Made by a program: the position numbers and the translations under genes. The notes beneath the pieces are model-generated. The model saw only the letters and a list, made by a program, of their open reading frames with translations, was not told where the DNA came from and searched no databases. From Rhabdobacter roseus (GTDB lineage Bacteria; Bacteroidota; Bacteroidia; Cytophagales; Spirosomataceae), in contig NZ_JACHGF010000002.1 of the NCBI RefSeq assembly GCF_014202275.1, positions 868,001 through 932,000 of the forward strand: a stretch of 64,000 nucleotides of DNA, read 5' to 3'. Positions 26,921-35,225 of the stretch are shown piece by piece. Numbering within the stretch: position 1 is the stretch's first letter; every line of letters starts with the position of its first letter.

Positions 26921-27912
26921 GGAAGCCCCGCCCCAAGCGCATTCGTAAGCCAGGCTTCGTCGGCGCGTAATCCGTAAAAATCTCCCTTCCTGAGTTGCTT
27001 AATCTGGGTGGCTCCGTTTTGCTTGCTCACCAAGATCAACTCTTCTTCTTTGAGCTGCCGCACCAAGGTTTGCGAATGTGTGTTGAGCCAGATATAATGC
27101 CCTTGCTCTTCGCACTTAGCCCGAAATAGCTCCACGAAGGTTTCGATGACGTAGGGCGTAAGGCCGTTTTCGGGCTCCTCGATGCATAAAAACTGCGGCT
27201 CGTCGGACTGCAATACGACCGTTAGCAAGCAGAGAATGTTATAAGTACCATCGGAGATCAAATTCCGGCTGAAGGGTTTATTCGATCCTTTTTCGTACAG
27301 CAAAAGTGTATCGGTACCGCCGATATTATCCGAATGAATCTCGATGTGTTCAAACTCCGGAATCAGGAGCCGCAGGTACTCTACGATTTCCTCCCGTTTC
27401 GTCTCATCTTGTAAAAGGCGCTTAAGTACCTTTTCGAGGTTAGAACCATCTAATGATAAGCCGATATCATCTTTATAATGTAACTTTAACTCTTTCTTAT
27501 TACCAATAAAAATTCTTGAAAAGTTTTTAATCCAAAAATTATTAATATTACTATGCGCTACATTATGTAAGTCATGATCTTTACCCAACCTTGCTCCTAC
27601 AGTTAATTTATTTTCAAAATTATATGAGGCAATAAAAGAGCCAACTGGATCAAGTGTTAGGGTGATTTCGATTTCAGCATGAGAGTATCCCCTGGATAGT
27701 AGATCCTCTTTACTACCGAATATCCTATAAAATTGCTCAAAGGGCTCAGCTTTATACGAAATTGGCAAAAAGGCATTAAACTCCAACGCCTCAAAAATAT
27801 TCGATTTCCCCGACGCATTAGCCCCAACGAAAACCGTAAAGGGGTTGGGCTCGACGATTTCGAGGTCGACGAGGGATTTGAAATTTTTGATATGGAGTTT
27901 TTGGATCTTCAT
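26914..27912 (-). CDS. SMC/OLD-like AAA (ABC-type) ATPase
   Basis: The ATG at 27912 is preferred to a TTG nine bases upstream; it gives 332 aa. Walker A is G30-ANASGKS, the ABC-like signature is near L218-I-S-D-G, Walker B is F241-L-C-I-E-E-P-E-N-G with catalytic Glu, and the switch His is in N-T-H279-S. Only a short insert replaces the coiled coil. Residues about 85-144 (27481-27660) are about 27% G+C by hand count (49 of 180) while flanking parts are near 57%, which suggests a mosaic gene. It is coupled to the TOPRIM gene and sits between the two transketolase halves. Confidence 0.85.
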   Translation of the reverse strand: MKIQKLHIKNFKSLVDLEIVEPNPFTVFVGANASGKSNIFEALEFNAFLPISYKAEPFEQFYRIFGSKEDLLSRGYSHAEIEITLTLDPVGSFIASYNFENKLTVGARLGKDHDLHNVAHSNINNFWIKNFSRIFIGNKKELKLHYKDDIGLSLDGSNLEKVLKRLLQDETKREEIVEYLRLLIPEFEHIEIHSDNIGGTDTLLLYEKGSNKPFSRNLISDGTYNILCLLTVVLQSDEPQFLCIEEPENGLTPYVIETFVELFRAKCEEQGHYIWLNTHSQTLVRQLKEEELILVSKQNGATQIKQLRKGDFYGLRADEAWLTNALGAGLPW

Positions 27913-27923
27913 ACGAAGCAAAC

Positions 27924-27959
27924 AACCTGACGGGCTTAGTCTGCAAGCGCCGTCAGGTT
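27924..27959. terminator. Hairpin between transketolase N-subunit and the ATPase gene
   Basis: AACCTGACGG (27924-27933) pairs perfectly with CCGTCAGGTT (27950-27959). It is 12 bases after the stop of the transketolase N gene and 12 before the ATPase start on the minus strand. No T-tract follows on that strand, so it may attenuate rather than stop transcription. Confidence 0.55.
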
Positions 27960-27970
27960 TATATTATGGC

Positions 27971-28828
27971 TCAATAATCGCCTAGGGATTCTTCCAGTTG
28001 GTCCAAAGCGGCGGCGAGTTGCTCGTCGTTGGGCGCTACGCCGTGCCACTTGTGGCTGCCCATCATGAAGTCGACGCCGTAGCCCATGCCCGTGTGCAAA
28101 AGTACCATCACCGGCTTGCCGTGGCCCGATTTGCCCTTGGCTTCGGCCAGGCCTTTCACCACGGCCGCCATGTCGTTGCCCTGCTCAATGTCCATCACCT
28201 CCCAGCCGAAGGCCTCGTACTTGGCGCGCAGGTCGCGGTTGTCCATGACTTTCACGGTGGGGCCGTCGATCTGCTGGCCGTTTAGGTCAATGAAGGCAAT
28301 GAGGTTATCTACCTTGTGGTGGGGAGCAAAAGTAGCCGCTTCCCAAACCTGTCCCTCCTGCTGCTCGCCGTCGCCCATGAGGCAATATACCTTGTGGTCG
28401 TCGTCGTTGAGGCGTTTGGCCAGGGCCGCGCCCAGCGCTACCGACATCCCCTGGCCCAGCGAGCCCGACGCGATGCGGATACCGGGCAGGCCTTCGTGGG
28501 TAGTAGGATGGCCCTGCAGGCGGGAGTCGAGCTTACGGAAGGTAGCCATCTCCGAAACGGGAAAGTACCCCTTACGGGCCAATACGCTGTACCATACGGG
28601 CGAAATGTGGCCGTTGGATAAAAAGAAAAGATCCTCGCCGGCGCCGTCCATGTCAAACACGGCTTCCTCGTCTTGCTCATTGAGCGTCATTTGGTGGAAG
28701 TAAAGCGCTACCAGCAGATCCGTGCAACCCAAAGAACCGCCGGGGTGGCCCGACTGGCAACCGTGTACCATGCGTACGATGTCGCGACGTACCTGTGAGG
28801 CTATTTTTTCCAGTTGATCAATTTCCAT
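27971..28828 (-). CDS. Transketolase, N-terminal subunit
   Basis: The 285-aa protein is the thiamine-diphosphate-binding half of a split transketolase: H-G-C-Q-S-G-H-P-G-G-S-L-G near the start, the L-S-N-G-H segment and the G-D-G-E-Q-Q-E-G ... N cofactor motif with metal ligands. It needs the C-terminal subunit (25371-26327), usually the next gene. Here the two are split by about 1.6 kb holding an ATPase and a TOPRIM gene on the same strand. It acts in the pentose phosphate pathway. Confidence 0.93.
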   Translation of the reverse strand: MEIDQLEKIASQVRRDIVRMVHGCQSGHPGGSLGCTDLLVALYFHQMTLNEQDEEAVFDMDGAGEDLFFLSNGHISPVWYSVLARKGYFPVSEMATFRKLDSRLQGHPTTHEGLPGIRIASGSLGQGMSVALGAALAKRLNDDDHKVYCLMGDGEQQEGQVWEAATFAPHHKVDNLIAFIDLNGQQIDGPTVKVMDNRDLRAKYEAFGWEVMDIEQGNDMAAVVKGLAEAKGKSGHGKPVMVLLHTGMGYGVDFMMGSHKWHGVAPNDEQLAAALDQLEESLGDY

Positions 28829-28923
28829 AATGTTGAAAGGTGTTGGGCCTCGGCAGCTTCACCGGGGCCGGTGGTTAAGTAAAGAATTAAGGTGCTTCAA
28901 ACCAGCTACTGGTTTGCGAAAAG

Positions 28924-29376
28924 CTAGGTAGTCAAAAATTGTTCGACGTGATTTTTGGTATCTACTTTCTGAATAATTTGCTCGATAACACCCGCTTCAT
29001 CGATGACGAAAGTCGTGCGGGCGATGCCCATGTAGGTGCGGCCGTACATGTTTTTTTCCACCCACACGCCGTAGGCTTCTACCAGACGGTGGTCGGTGTC
29101 GGCCAGGAGCGGAAAGGGCAGTTCATATTTTTTGATAAACTTCTGGTGGGATTTTTCGCTATCCACACTCACGCCCAGCACGGCATAGCCCTGCTCCAGC
29201 AGCGTGTGGTAGTTGTCGCGCAGGTTACAGGCCTGGGCGGTGCAGCCGGGAGTATCATCTTTGGGATAAAAGTACATCACCAGCTTTTTGCCCTTAAAAT
29301 CAGACAGCTTTACGACGTTCCCGTCCTGATCGGGTACTTCGAAGGCCGGAGCCAGATCACCAACTTGAAGTGCCAT
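28924..29376 (-). CDS. bcp: Thiol peroxidase / peroxiredoxin of the Bcp (PrxQ) family
   Basis: The 150-aa protein shows the PrxQ pattern: P38-K-D-D-x-P-G-C45-T-A-Q-A-C50, with peroxidatic Cys45 and resolving Cys50 five residues later. It reduces hydrogen and organic peroxides with thioredoxin. Its start lies only five bases after the stop of the M23 peptidase gene, so the two are probably cotranscribed. Confidence 0.94.
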   Translation of the reverse strand: MALQVGDLAPAFEVPDQDGNVVKLSDFKGKKLVMYFYPKDDTPGCTAQACNLRDNYHTLLEQGYAVLGVSVDSEKSHQKFIKKYELPFPLLADTDHRLVEAYGVWVEKNMYGRTYMGIARTTFVIDEAGVIEQIIQKVDTKNHVEQFLTT

Positions 29377-29381
29377 GCGTG

Positions 29382-31349
29382 TTATCGTTTTTTTCGGGTT
29401 GGGGGTTTTGCTACCACATCCTTGATTGGAACCCGCAAGATAGTACTATTTCCGGCCTTATCCGTGACTTCGAGCGTTAATTCACCTTCAAACGGCGCGT
29501 TTTCGTCCCGCTTTTCCGACCAGAGGTAGCGCTGTTTGTATTCATAATTCATCAGTACCCATTCGTCATTCACAAGGGCTTTGAAGGAGTCGATTCCGGA
29601 CATGTCATCGCGGATATAAGCCCTAATGCGGTTTTTGCTGTGCTCGAGCAGTTGAATGCGGGGTGGCAGAGTGTCCGTTTGCACGATGAAAGTACCTAGC
29701 TCGCGCGTACGGAACGTGATGCGGTCGCCGTCCCAGGTACCTCCCAGGAAGTTATAACCGCCCTTGTTGTAGCGGTACACGGCCGTGCGGGCTTTGTTGG
29801 CAAAGGTACCCTCGGGCTGGTAGGTTACCTGCACGAAGTGACGCAGCGCCGTAAAGGGATCGTTGATCGTGAGGGCGTTATAGTTTTGGCGGAGGACCAG
29901 GTAGAGAGTATCGAAGAGGCTGGTGGAATCAAAGCGGATCGTCCAGCGGTCAGACTGGTAGGTAGCCGCCTGCCCGGCGGCAATGCGGGCCTGGTAGTGC
30001 AGCGGCTGTACTTTGTTACCTACCTGCACCGAGTCGGGCAGGTACTGCCGCAGGTCAGCCAGGAATATGGCCGCTCCCTGGTGGTAATAGGCCGGGGAAG
30101 CCTGCACCCGGCGACGATCGGTAAAGAAAGTAGCGAAGGGCTCCGCGCTCAGGTACTTTTGGGCCGTTACTTTTAAGACATTTTGCTCGCCTTGGGCTAC
30201 TACCCAGTCGGGATTCGTTTCCGCGGTTTCGGGGGTACTTGTAGCCGGTACTTCGGTTTCGCCCCGAATGGTAAAGTACAGGGTGGACGAATTTTCGAAG
30301 CTGTCGAAAATCTTCACCCGCACCTCGTGGCGCAGGGTATCGTTGATTTGCAGCTTGCCGCGGTACTCGTCGGTATGAAACAAATCAAAAACGTTGCCCA
30401 CGGGATTGTAGCAGCGATAAAAGCGACTGCCGGTTTCCTGCTCGGTGCGGTAGTCGATGAGGTTGTTGTAGTCGCGGGTGATGCTACTGGGAAACTGCTC
30501 CATGTTGAACGAAAACACCTCTTTGCCGTCCAGGGTTACTTCAATGCAATGCAACCCGTACCGAAAGCCGGTACCCGTCATGAAGTCGTAGGCCTGGAGC
30601 TCTAGCCCCACTTCGCCCGTGGCCCGAACGGGCTGGCTGATGCGGTAGCTGCCGTCGCTCTGCCGCACGGGCTTGAAGACCTGCCGTTCAAACTGCCCAT
30701 TGACTCTACTTTCCAGCGACATGGGCCGCAGGGCCAGGTTTACGAAGCCCGGAGCCGTTTGATCCTTTATTTCGCTAAATCCAAAATACAGCGGGTTGAG
30801 GTAGTTGTCGCGGCTGTCGCGGATTTCAAAGTGCAGGTGCGGCCCGGCCGAGCCGCCTGTGTTGCCCGAGAGCGCGATCACGTCTCCTTTCTTAAAGGTA
30901 AGCTGGCCCGGTGCCGGGTACAAATCGACGTAGAACGACTGCTTCTGGTACTGCTCGGCACGGACGTAGGCCGCCAGCGAGTCACTGAACGTTTTGAGGT
31001 GGCCGTACACGGTGGTGAGGCCGTTGGGGTGGCGTAGAAAAATGACATTGCCGTAGCCGGTACCCTGCACGGCGACTTTGTACACGTAGCCGTCGGCGGC
31101 GGCGTATACGGGCAGCCCTTCCCGCTGCTGGGTACGGATGTCCAGCCCGCCGTGGTAGTGGTTGGTGCGCAGGTCGCCCAGTACCCCCGCCAGGGAGTTG
31201 GCCAGGCCCGGCCGGATCGGAAACAGAAAGTACCCCTTGGGATAATCTCCCTTCGGAAACGTTTGCTTTTGGGCCTCCGCCCGAACCAAACAAAGAATTA
31301 AAACCAGCGCCGGAACGATCCGGCGGGCGCAGACGGGGATATAACGCAT
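29382..31349 (-). CDS. Secreted M23-family (LytM-type) metallopeptidase
   Basis: The 655-aa protein has a signal peptide (about residues 1-26, A-E-A-Q), an M23 domain with zinc ligands H66-x-x-x-D70 and H173, catalytic-site H117 and H171, and a long C-terminal beta-rich region (about 190-655) of unknown role that likely binds envelope partners. The family cuts peptidoglycan cross-links, or acts as a scaffold if inactive; here all residues are present. It is followed at five bases by bcp. Confidence 0.88.
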   Translation of the reverse strand: MRYIPVCARRIVPALVLILCLVRAEAQKQTFPKGDYPKGYFLFPIRPGLANSLAGVLGDLRTNHYHGGLDIRTQQREGLPVYAAADGYVYKVAVQGTGYGNVIFLRHPNGLTTVYGHLKTFSDSLAAYVRAEQYQKQSFYVDLYPAPGQLTFKKGDVIALSGNTGGSAGPHLHFEIRDSRDNYLNPLYFGFSEIKDQTAPGFVNLALRPMSLESRVNGQFERQVFKPVRQSDGSYRISQPVRATGEVGLELQAYDFMTGTGFRYGLHCIEVTLDGKEVFSFNMEQFPSSITRDYNNLIDYRTEQETGSRFYRCYNPVGNVFDLFHTDEYRGKLQINDTLRHEVRVKIFDSFENSSTLYFTIRGETEVPATSTPETAETNPDWVVAQGEQNVLKVTAQKYLSAEPFATFFTDRRRVQASPAYYHQGAAIFLADLRQYLPDSVQVGNKVQPLHYQARIAAGQAATYQSDRWTIRFDSTSLFDTLYLVLRQNYNALTINDPFTALRHFVQVTYQPEGTFANKARTAVYRYNKGGYNFLGGTWDGDRITFRTRELGTFIVQTDTLPPRIQLLEHSKNRIRAYIRDDMSGIDSFKALVNDEWVLMNYEYKQRYLWSEKRDENAPFEGELTLEVTDKAGNSTILRVPIKDVVAKPPTRKKR

Positions 31350-31385
31350 TAATTGGATTTCGCTTACGAGCCACTACTCACTTTC

Positions 31386-31997
31386 CTACTTCACGTCCAG
31401 TTCCAGCATGGGTTTACCCTCGATGCTGGCCGTCAGGTGATCTCCAGCCTGCACGGCGGCTACGCCTTTGGGGGTACCTGTAAAAATCAGATCCCCGACT
31501 TTCAGCGTAAAGTACTGGGAAACAAACGAAATGAGGTAGTCGATTGGGTACAGCATCATGGATGTATTGCCTTCCTGCCGGGTTTCGCCGTTGACCTGCA
31601 AGCTAAAATTCAGATTTTGCAGATCCGGGAAGTCCGCCTTGGCTACAAAATTCGAAACGGGAGCCGAGCCGTTAAACGCCTTCGCCAGCTCCCAGGGCAA
31701 GCCTTTGGCTTTCAGCTTTGCCTGCACGTCCCGCGCCGTAAAGTCGATCCCAATTCCGACTTCGTCGTAGTACTTATGGGCAAATTTTTCCTCAATGTAT
31801 TTTCCCATTTTACTGATCTTTACCACGACCTCCACCTCGTGGTGTATGTCCTCAGAAAACTCCGGGTAGTAGAAATCCTCACCGGGCCGCAGCAGGGCCG
31901 TGTCGGGCTTCATGAATATGACTGGGGCGTCAGGACGCTCGTTATTAAGTTCCTGAATGTGTTCGGCGTAGTTACGGCCAACGCAAATGATTTTCAT
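31386..31997 (-). CDS. Fumarylacetoacetate hydrolase-family protein
   Basis: The ATG at 31997 (MKIICVGRNY) is preferred over an upstream extension because FAH proteins start this way. The 203-aa protein has the metal site E54-x-E56 in H-H-E-V-E-V and D85 in G-I-G-I-D-F-T, and the final G-T-P-K-G-V loop. Members cleave C-C bonds of acylpyruvates or decarboxylate oxaloacetate; the substrate is unknown here. Start is 38 bp upstream of the M23 gene. Confidence 0.9.
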   Translation of the reverse strand: MKIICVGRNYAEHIQELNNERPDAPVIFMKPDTALLRPGEDFYYPEFSEDIHHEVEVVVKISKMGKYIEEKFAHKYYDEVGIGIDFTARDVQAKLKAKGLPWELAKAFNGSAPVSNFVAKADFPDLQNLNFSLQVNGETRQEGNTSMMLYPIDYLISFVSQYFTLKVGDLIFTGTPKGVAAVQAGDHLTASIEGKPMLELDVK

Positions 31998-32202
31998 TTT
32001 GGTACGAATCGACGTTCGAAATACAACTATACGTTTTAACAACCTTGGCCTTTACCCCTAGGTTTGGACAAAACTAATGACGATTGGGCACAGTGGCATA
32101 CAAATTGACTGATTTTTTAGCCGAAGCCCGCCTTTAAGTAGGATATACAGAACTACCAGGCGGCGCTCATTCACGGATTCACTCACAATATTGTTCAAGA
32201 AA

Positions 32203-33030
32203 ATGAAAAGAATAGTTATAGCCGCCCTGGCGTCGCTGCTGTTTGTGGCTTCCTGTCAAAAAGTACCCCTTTCCAACCGCAACCAGCTCATGCTTGTTAG
32301 CAGCAAGGAGATTTTGCCGATGAGCTTCAAGAGCTACAGAGAGTTTCTGGATACCAATAAAGTTGTTCGCTCCGGAGCGTCCATCCAATCGGTACGGCGG
32401 GTGGGCCTCAACATTCAGAAAGCCGTCGAATCTTACCTGGCCGAAAACAACTACAGCCAGCTTATAGAGGGCTTTCAGTGGGAGTACAACGTGGTGGACA
32501 ACCCACAGATGAACGCGTTCTGTATGCCCGGCGGGAAGGTCGTTTTTTACACGGGAATTCTGCCCATTTGCCAGAACGACGAAGGCATTGCCGTGGTCAT
32601 GGGCCACGAAATTGCCCACGCCATTGCCAGCCACGGAGCCGAGCGCATGAGCCAGGGGCTGCTGTCGCAGGGGGTACTTACGGCCGGGCAGGTAGGTCTG
32701 GGCGTGGCGCTTTCTAATAAGCCCCAGCAAACGCAGTCGATCTACAATGGTCTGTACGGGCTGGCCGCTCCGGCCGCTGCACAGGTAGGGTACTTGCTTC
32801 CCAACAGCCGCAACCAGGAGTCGGAAGCCGATAAGCTGGGCCTTATTTTCATGGCCAAAGCGGGCTACAATCCCGAGGAGGCGGTAGCTTTTTGGACGCG
32901 CATGCAACAGCAATCAAAAGGCCAAAAACCACCGGAGTTTCTTTCTACCCACCCCTCGGACGACACCCGGATTCGGGACCTGAACCGCCAGATTCCCGGA
33001 GCTATGAAGTATTATAGCAAAGCCCGGTAG
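32203..33030 (+). CDS. M48-family zinc metallopeptidase, lipoprotein
   Basis: The ATG at 32203 is chosen over a TTG at 32191. The 275-aa protein has a lipoprotein signal (V-A-S-C18), the zinc motif H135-E-I-A-H139 and the third ligand in E206-S-E-A-D. It resembles LoiP/YggG/BepA-like quality-control peptidases of the periplasm or outer membrane. The C-terminal T-H-P-S-x-x-x-R-I segment is typical of the family. A terminator follows at 33076-33105. Confidence 0.93.
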   Translation: MKRIVIAALASLLFVASCQKVPLSNRNQLMLVSSKEILPMSFKSYREFLDTNKVVRSGASIQSVRRVGLNIQKAVESYLAENNYSQLIEGFQWEYNVVDNPQMNAFCMPGGKVVFYTGILPICQNDEGIAVVMGHEIAHAIASHGAERMSQGLLSQGVLTAGQVGLGVALSNKPQQTQSIYNGLYGLAAPAAAQVGYLLPNSRNQESEADKLGLIFMAKAGYNPEEAVAFWTRMQQQSKGQKPPEFLSTHPSDDTRIRDLNRQIPGAMKYYSKAR

Positions 33031-33075
33031 AAATTTTTCATAAGTACCTTACTTCACACTATACACATGAACGAA

Positions 33076-33105
33076 GCCGCTCCTACGCAGGAGCGGCCTT
33101 TTTTT
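33076..33105 (+). terminator. Rho-independent terminator after the M48 peptidase gene
   Basis: A 9-bp perfect stem (GCCGCTCCT / AGGAGCGGC) with a four-base loop is followed by CTTTTTTT. Confidence 0.9.
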
Positions 33106-33141
33106 ATGCCCGGCTGGCTACCATTTTCGAGCTTGTTTCGT

Positions 33142-33149
33142 TACTTTTG
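33142..33149 (+). promoter_or_regulatory. Bacteroidota -7 box (TACTTTTG)
   Basis: This exact TAnnTTTG match is 24 bases before the start of the NlpC/P60 gene and just after the upstream terminator. The -33 element is not clear. Confidence 0.5.
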
Positions 33150-33172
33150 AAACAAAACTTTTTTCTGTGTCC

Positions 33173-33868
33173 ATGAAAAGTCGCGTATCCGTCTGCTCCC
33201 TACTTTTGCTTTCCGTCCTTTTTTTCGCTTGTGAAACCCTCCGTAAATCCAATACCAGTACCTCTTCAACCTCCCGCAAATCGTCAGGTACCCTTTCGCG
33301 TCGGCCTGCGGCTTCGGGTACCTTAGCGCGCAAGCCGCCCGCTTCGGCAAGCCGGGGTGCCTCCTCCAACCGGAGTACCACCAACCGACGCCCTACTGCC
33401 TCTGCCCCCGCGCGCAAACCCACCCCGAACGCCAGAACAACCTACCCCAGCCGTAGCACCACCGCCAACGCCGCCCCGGCGGTGCGGCAAGTGATTGACA
33501 TCGCGCGCAGCTACACGGGTACCCCCTACCGCTCCGGGGGCAACGACAAGCAGGGTATCGACTGCTCGGGGCTGATCTGCTCCGTGTACACCGAGGCGGG
33601 TATGCAGGTACCCCGGATCTCGTGGCAACAGTCGGAATTTGGCCGCGAAGTACCTGAGGTGAGCGACATCAAACCCGGCGACTGGCTTTTCTTCGTGCCC
33701 GAAGCCGGCAAGGAAGGGTACGTATCGCACGCGGGTATTGTCACGGACGTGCGCGGACAGCAGGAAATCATTTTTATTCACGCCTCCACTTCCCGCGGCG
33801 TACGCGAAGACAACCTCTACTCGACCTACTTTAAAAGCCGGTTTGTGAAAGCCATGCGACCGTTCTGA
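33173..33868 (+). CDS. NlpC/P60-family cell-wall hydrolase, lipoprotein
   Basis: The ATG at 33173 is preferred to the GTG at 33167. The 231-aa protein has a lipoprotein signal ending F-F-A-C20, a long Ser/Thr/Arg/Pro-rich linker (about 25-100) and an NlpC/P60 domain with the triad C131 (I-D-C-S-G), H186 (S-H-A-G) and H203. The family cleaves gamma-D-Glu-diamino-acid bonds in peptidoglycan stem peptides. The basic linker could bind the wall or outer membrane. Monocistronic by position. Confidence 0.92.
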   Translation: MKSRVSVCSLLLLSVLFFACETLRKSNTSTSSTSRKSSGTLSRRPAASGTLARKPPASASRGASSNRSTTNRRPTASAPARKPTPNARTTYPSRSTTANAAPAVRQVIDIARSYTGTPYRSGGNDKQGIDCSGLICSVYTEAGMQVPRISWQQSEFGREVPEVSDIKPGDWLFFVPEAGKEGYVSHAGIVTDVRGQQEIIFIHASTSRGVREDNLYSTYFKSRFVKAMRPF

Positions 33869-34004
33869 TTCAGAAAAATACCTACTTGCTCGACTAGTAT
33901 ATTTTTTGACACTTTACGTACCTTTACTAGCGGTACGTAGGGGTAGGCTCCCGTGTGGTTGTCCTACTCGAAATAGCCCGATCCCAAACCTATATTTAGC
34001 CCGT

Positions 34005-35225
34005 ATGGCCAGCACTTTACATCCCCCTTTAACTACCCAGCCGCCCGCCCGCCAAACCGACTTGGGCCTGGGTATTCCCACCTACGTTTACGCAGTGGTT
34101 TTCTCTTCGTTTTGCGTCATTACGGGCCTCATCTGGGACATCTGCTGGCACATCAGCATCGGGCGCGACGGGCTATTTTCGCCGCCTCACCTCATCATCT
34201 ACGTGGGGGCCGTCGTATCGGGCATCTTCTCGGGCTACGAGGTACTTCGAACTACCTTTGTGGGCTCCCTGGCCGAAAAAGAGCGAAGCGTCAAGATCTG
34301 GGGGTTCTTTTATAGCTCACTGGGCGCGCTCTTTTGCATTTGGGGCGCGCTGGCCATGCTTACCTCCGCACCCTTCGACGACTGGTGGCACGGTACCTAC
34401 GGCCTGGACGTCACCATTCTTTCGCCGCCCCATACCGTGCTGGCGCTGGGGATTATCGGGGTGCAGTTTGGGGCCATCGTGAGTGTATTAGCCCTTAAAA
34501 ATCAAAATAAGTACTCCCAAACGGGTACCTCTGCGCAGCAGCAAAGCCGCCACCAGGTACTTTTCTGGCTTTTTGCGCTGTCGGCGGGCTTCCTGCTCAC
34601 GATGTGGTTTACGCTGCTTTCGGAGGAGATCGACAAGCGCGACTCCCATACGGCCAGCTTCTACCAGATTTCGGCCGTAGCATTTCCGTTTTTGTTGGTA
34701 GCCTTTGGCCGCGCCGTACCCGGCCGCTGGACCATCACCACCGTGTCGGCCGTATACTCGGCCATACTGCTGCTCACGCTCTGGATCATCCCGCTCTTTC
34801 CGGCGGAGCCCAAGCTGGGGCCCATCCTCCACCACTTCGACCATTACCAGGGTTTTAAGTTCCCGCTGCTGCTCATCGTACCGTCGCTGGTATTGGACAC
34901 GCTCCTGCACAAGTACCCCCACTGGAAAGCCTGGCCACTTTCGTTGCTGCTGGGTACCGCGTTTCTGGTAATTTACTTTGTAGTACAATGGTACTTCGGC
35001 GCGTTTTTGCTGGAATCACCGCTGGCGCGCAACTGGTTTTTTGGGAGCCACTACTGGTACTTTGGCAATTCGCCCGACTGGGAATACCGCTACCAATTTG
35101 GTCCCTGGGAACTCCAAAGTACCCCTGAGCTGCTGAAAGGGCTCGGCATTGCGCTCCCGCTCAGCATTCTTTCTACGCGCATCGGGTTGGCTTGGGGTAC
35201 CTGGATGAACAAAATTCAACGATGA
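34005..35225 (+). CDS. Polytopic membrane protein with PmoC-like copper-ligand signatures
   Basis: The ATG at 34005 gives 406 aa with about ten membrane helices. Two similar blocks stand out: W-D45-x-x-x-H49 ... S-P-P-H62 and D125-x-x-x-H129 ... S-P-P-H143. The first has spacing +4/+13, as in D156/H160/H173 (CuC) of the Methylococcus PmoC subunit; the second has +4/+14, as in N227/H231/H245 (CuD). The G-R-D-x-x-x-S-P-P-H segment also recalls the R-D-T-x-x-T-P-S-H of PmoC/AmoC. The coupled next gene (ATGA overlap) has a PmoB-like layout. It is longer than PmoC (about 260-280 aa) and no PmoA gene is seen. Homology is inferred from spacing and topology only. Confidence 0.6.
   Translation: MASTLHPPLTTQPPARQTDLGLGIPTYVYAVVFSSFCVITGLIWDICWHISIGRDGLFSPPHLIIYVGAVVSGIFSGYEVLRTTFVGSLAEKERSVKIWGFFYSSLGALFCIWGALAMLTSAPFDDWWHGTYGLDVTILSPPHTVLALGIIGVQFGAIVSVLALKNQNKYSQTGTSAQQQSRHQVLFWLFALSAGFLLTMWFTLLSEEIDKRDSHTASFYQISAVAFPFLLVAFGRAVPGRWTITTVSAVYSAILLLTLWIIPLFPAEPKLGPILHHFDHYQGFKFPLLLIVPSLVLDTLLHKYPHWKAWPLSLLLGTAFLVIYFVVQWYFGAFLLESPLARNWFFGSHYWYFGNSPDWEYRYQFGPWELQSTPELLKGLGIALPLSILSTRIGLAWGTWMNKIQR

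Noticed and set aside
33906-34004. N-terminal extension of the PmoC-like protein
   Set aside because: The extra residues are Arg/Pro/Cys-rich and lack the hydrophobic pattern of the rest; the ATG at 34005 is followed by a coherent membrane protein.
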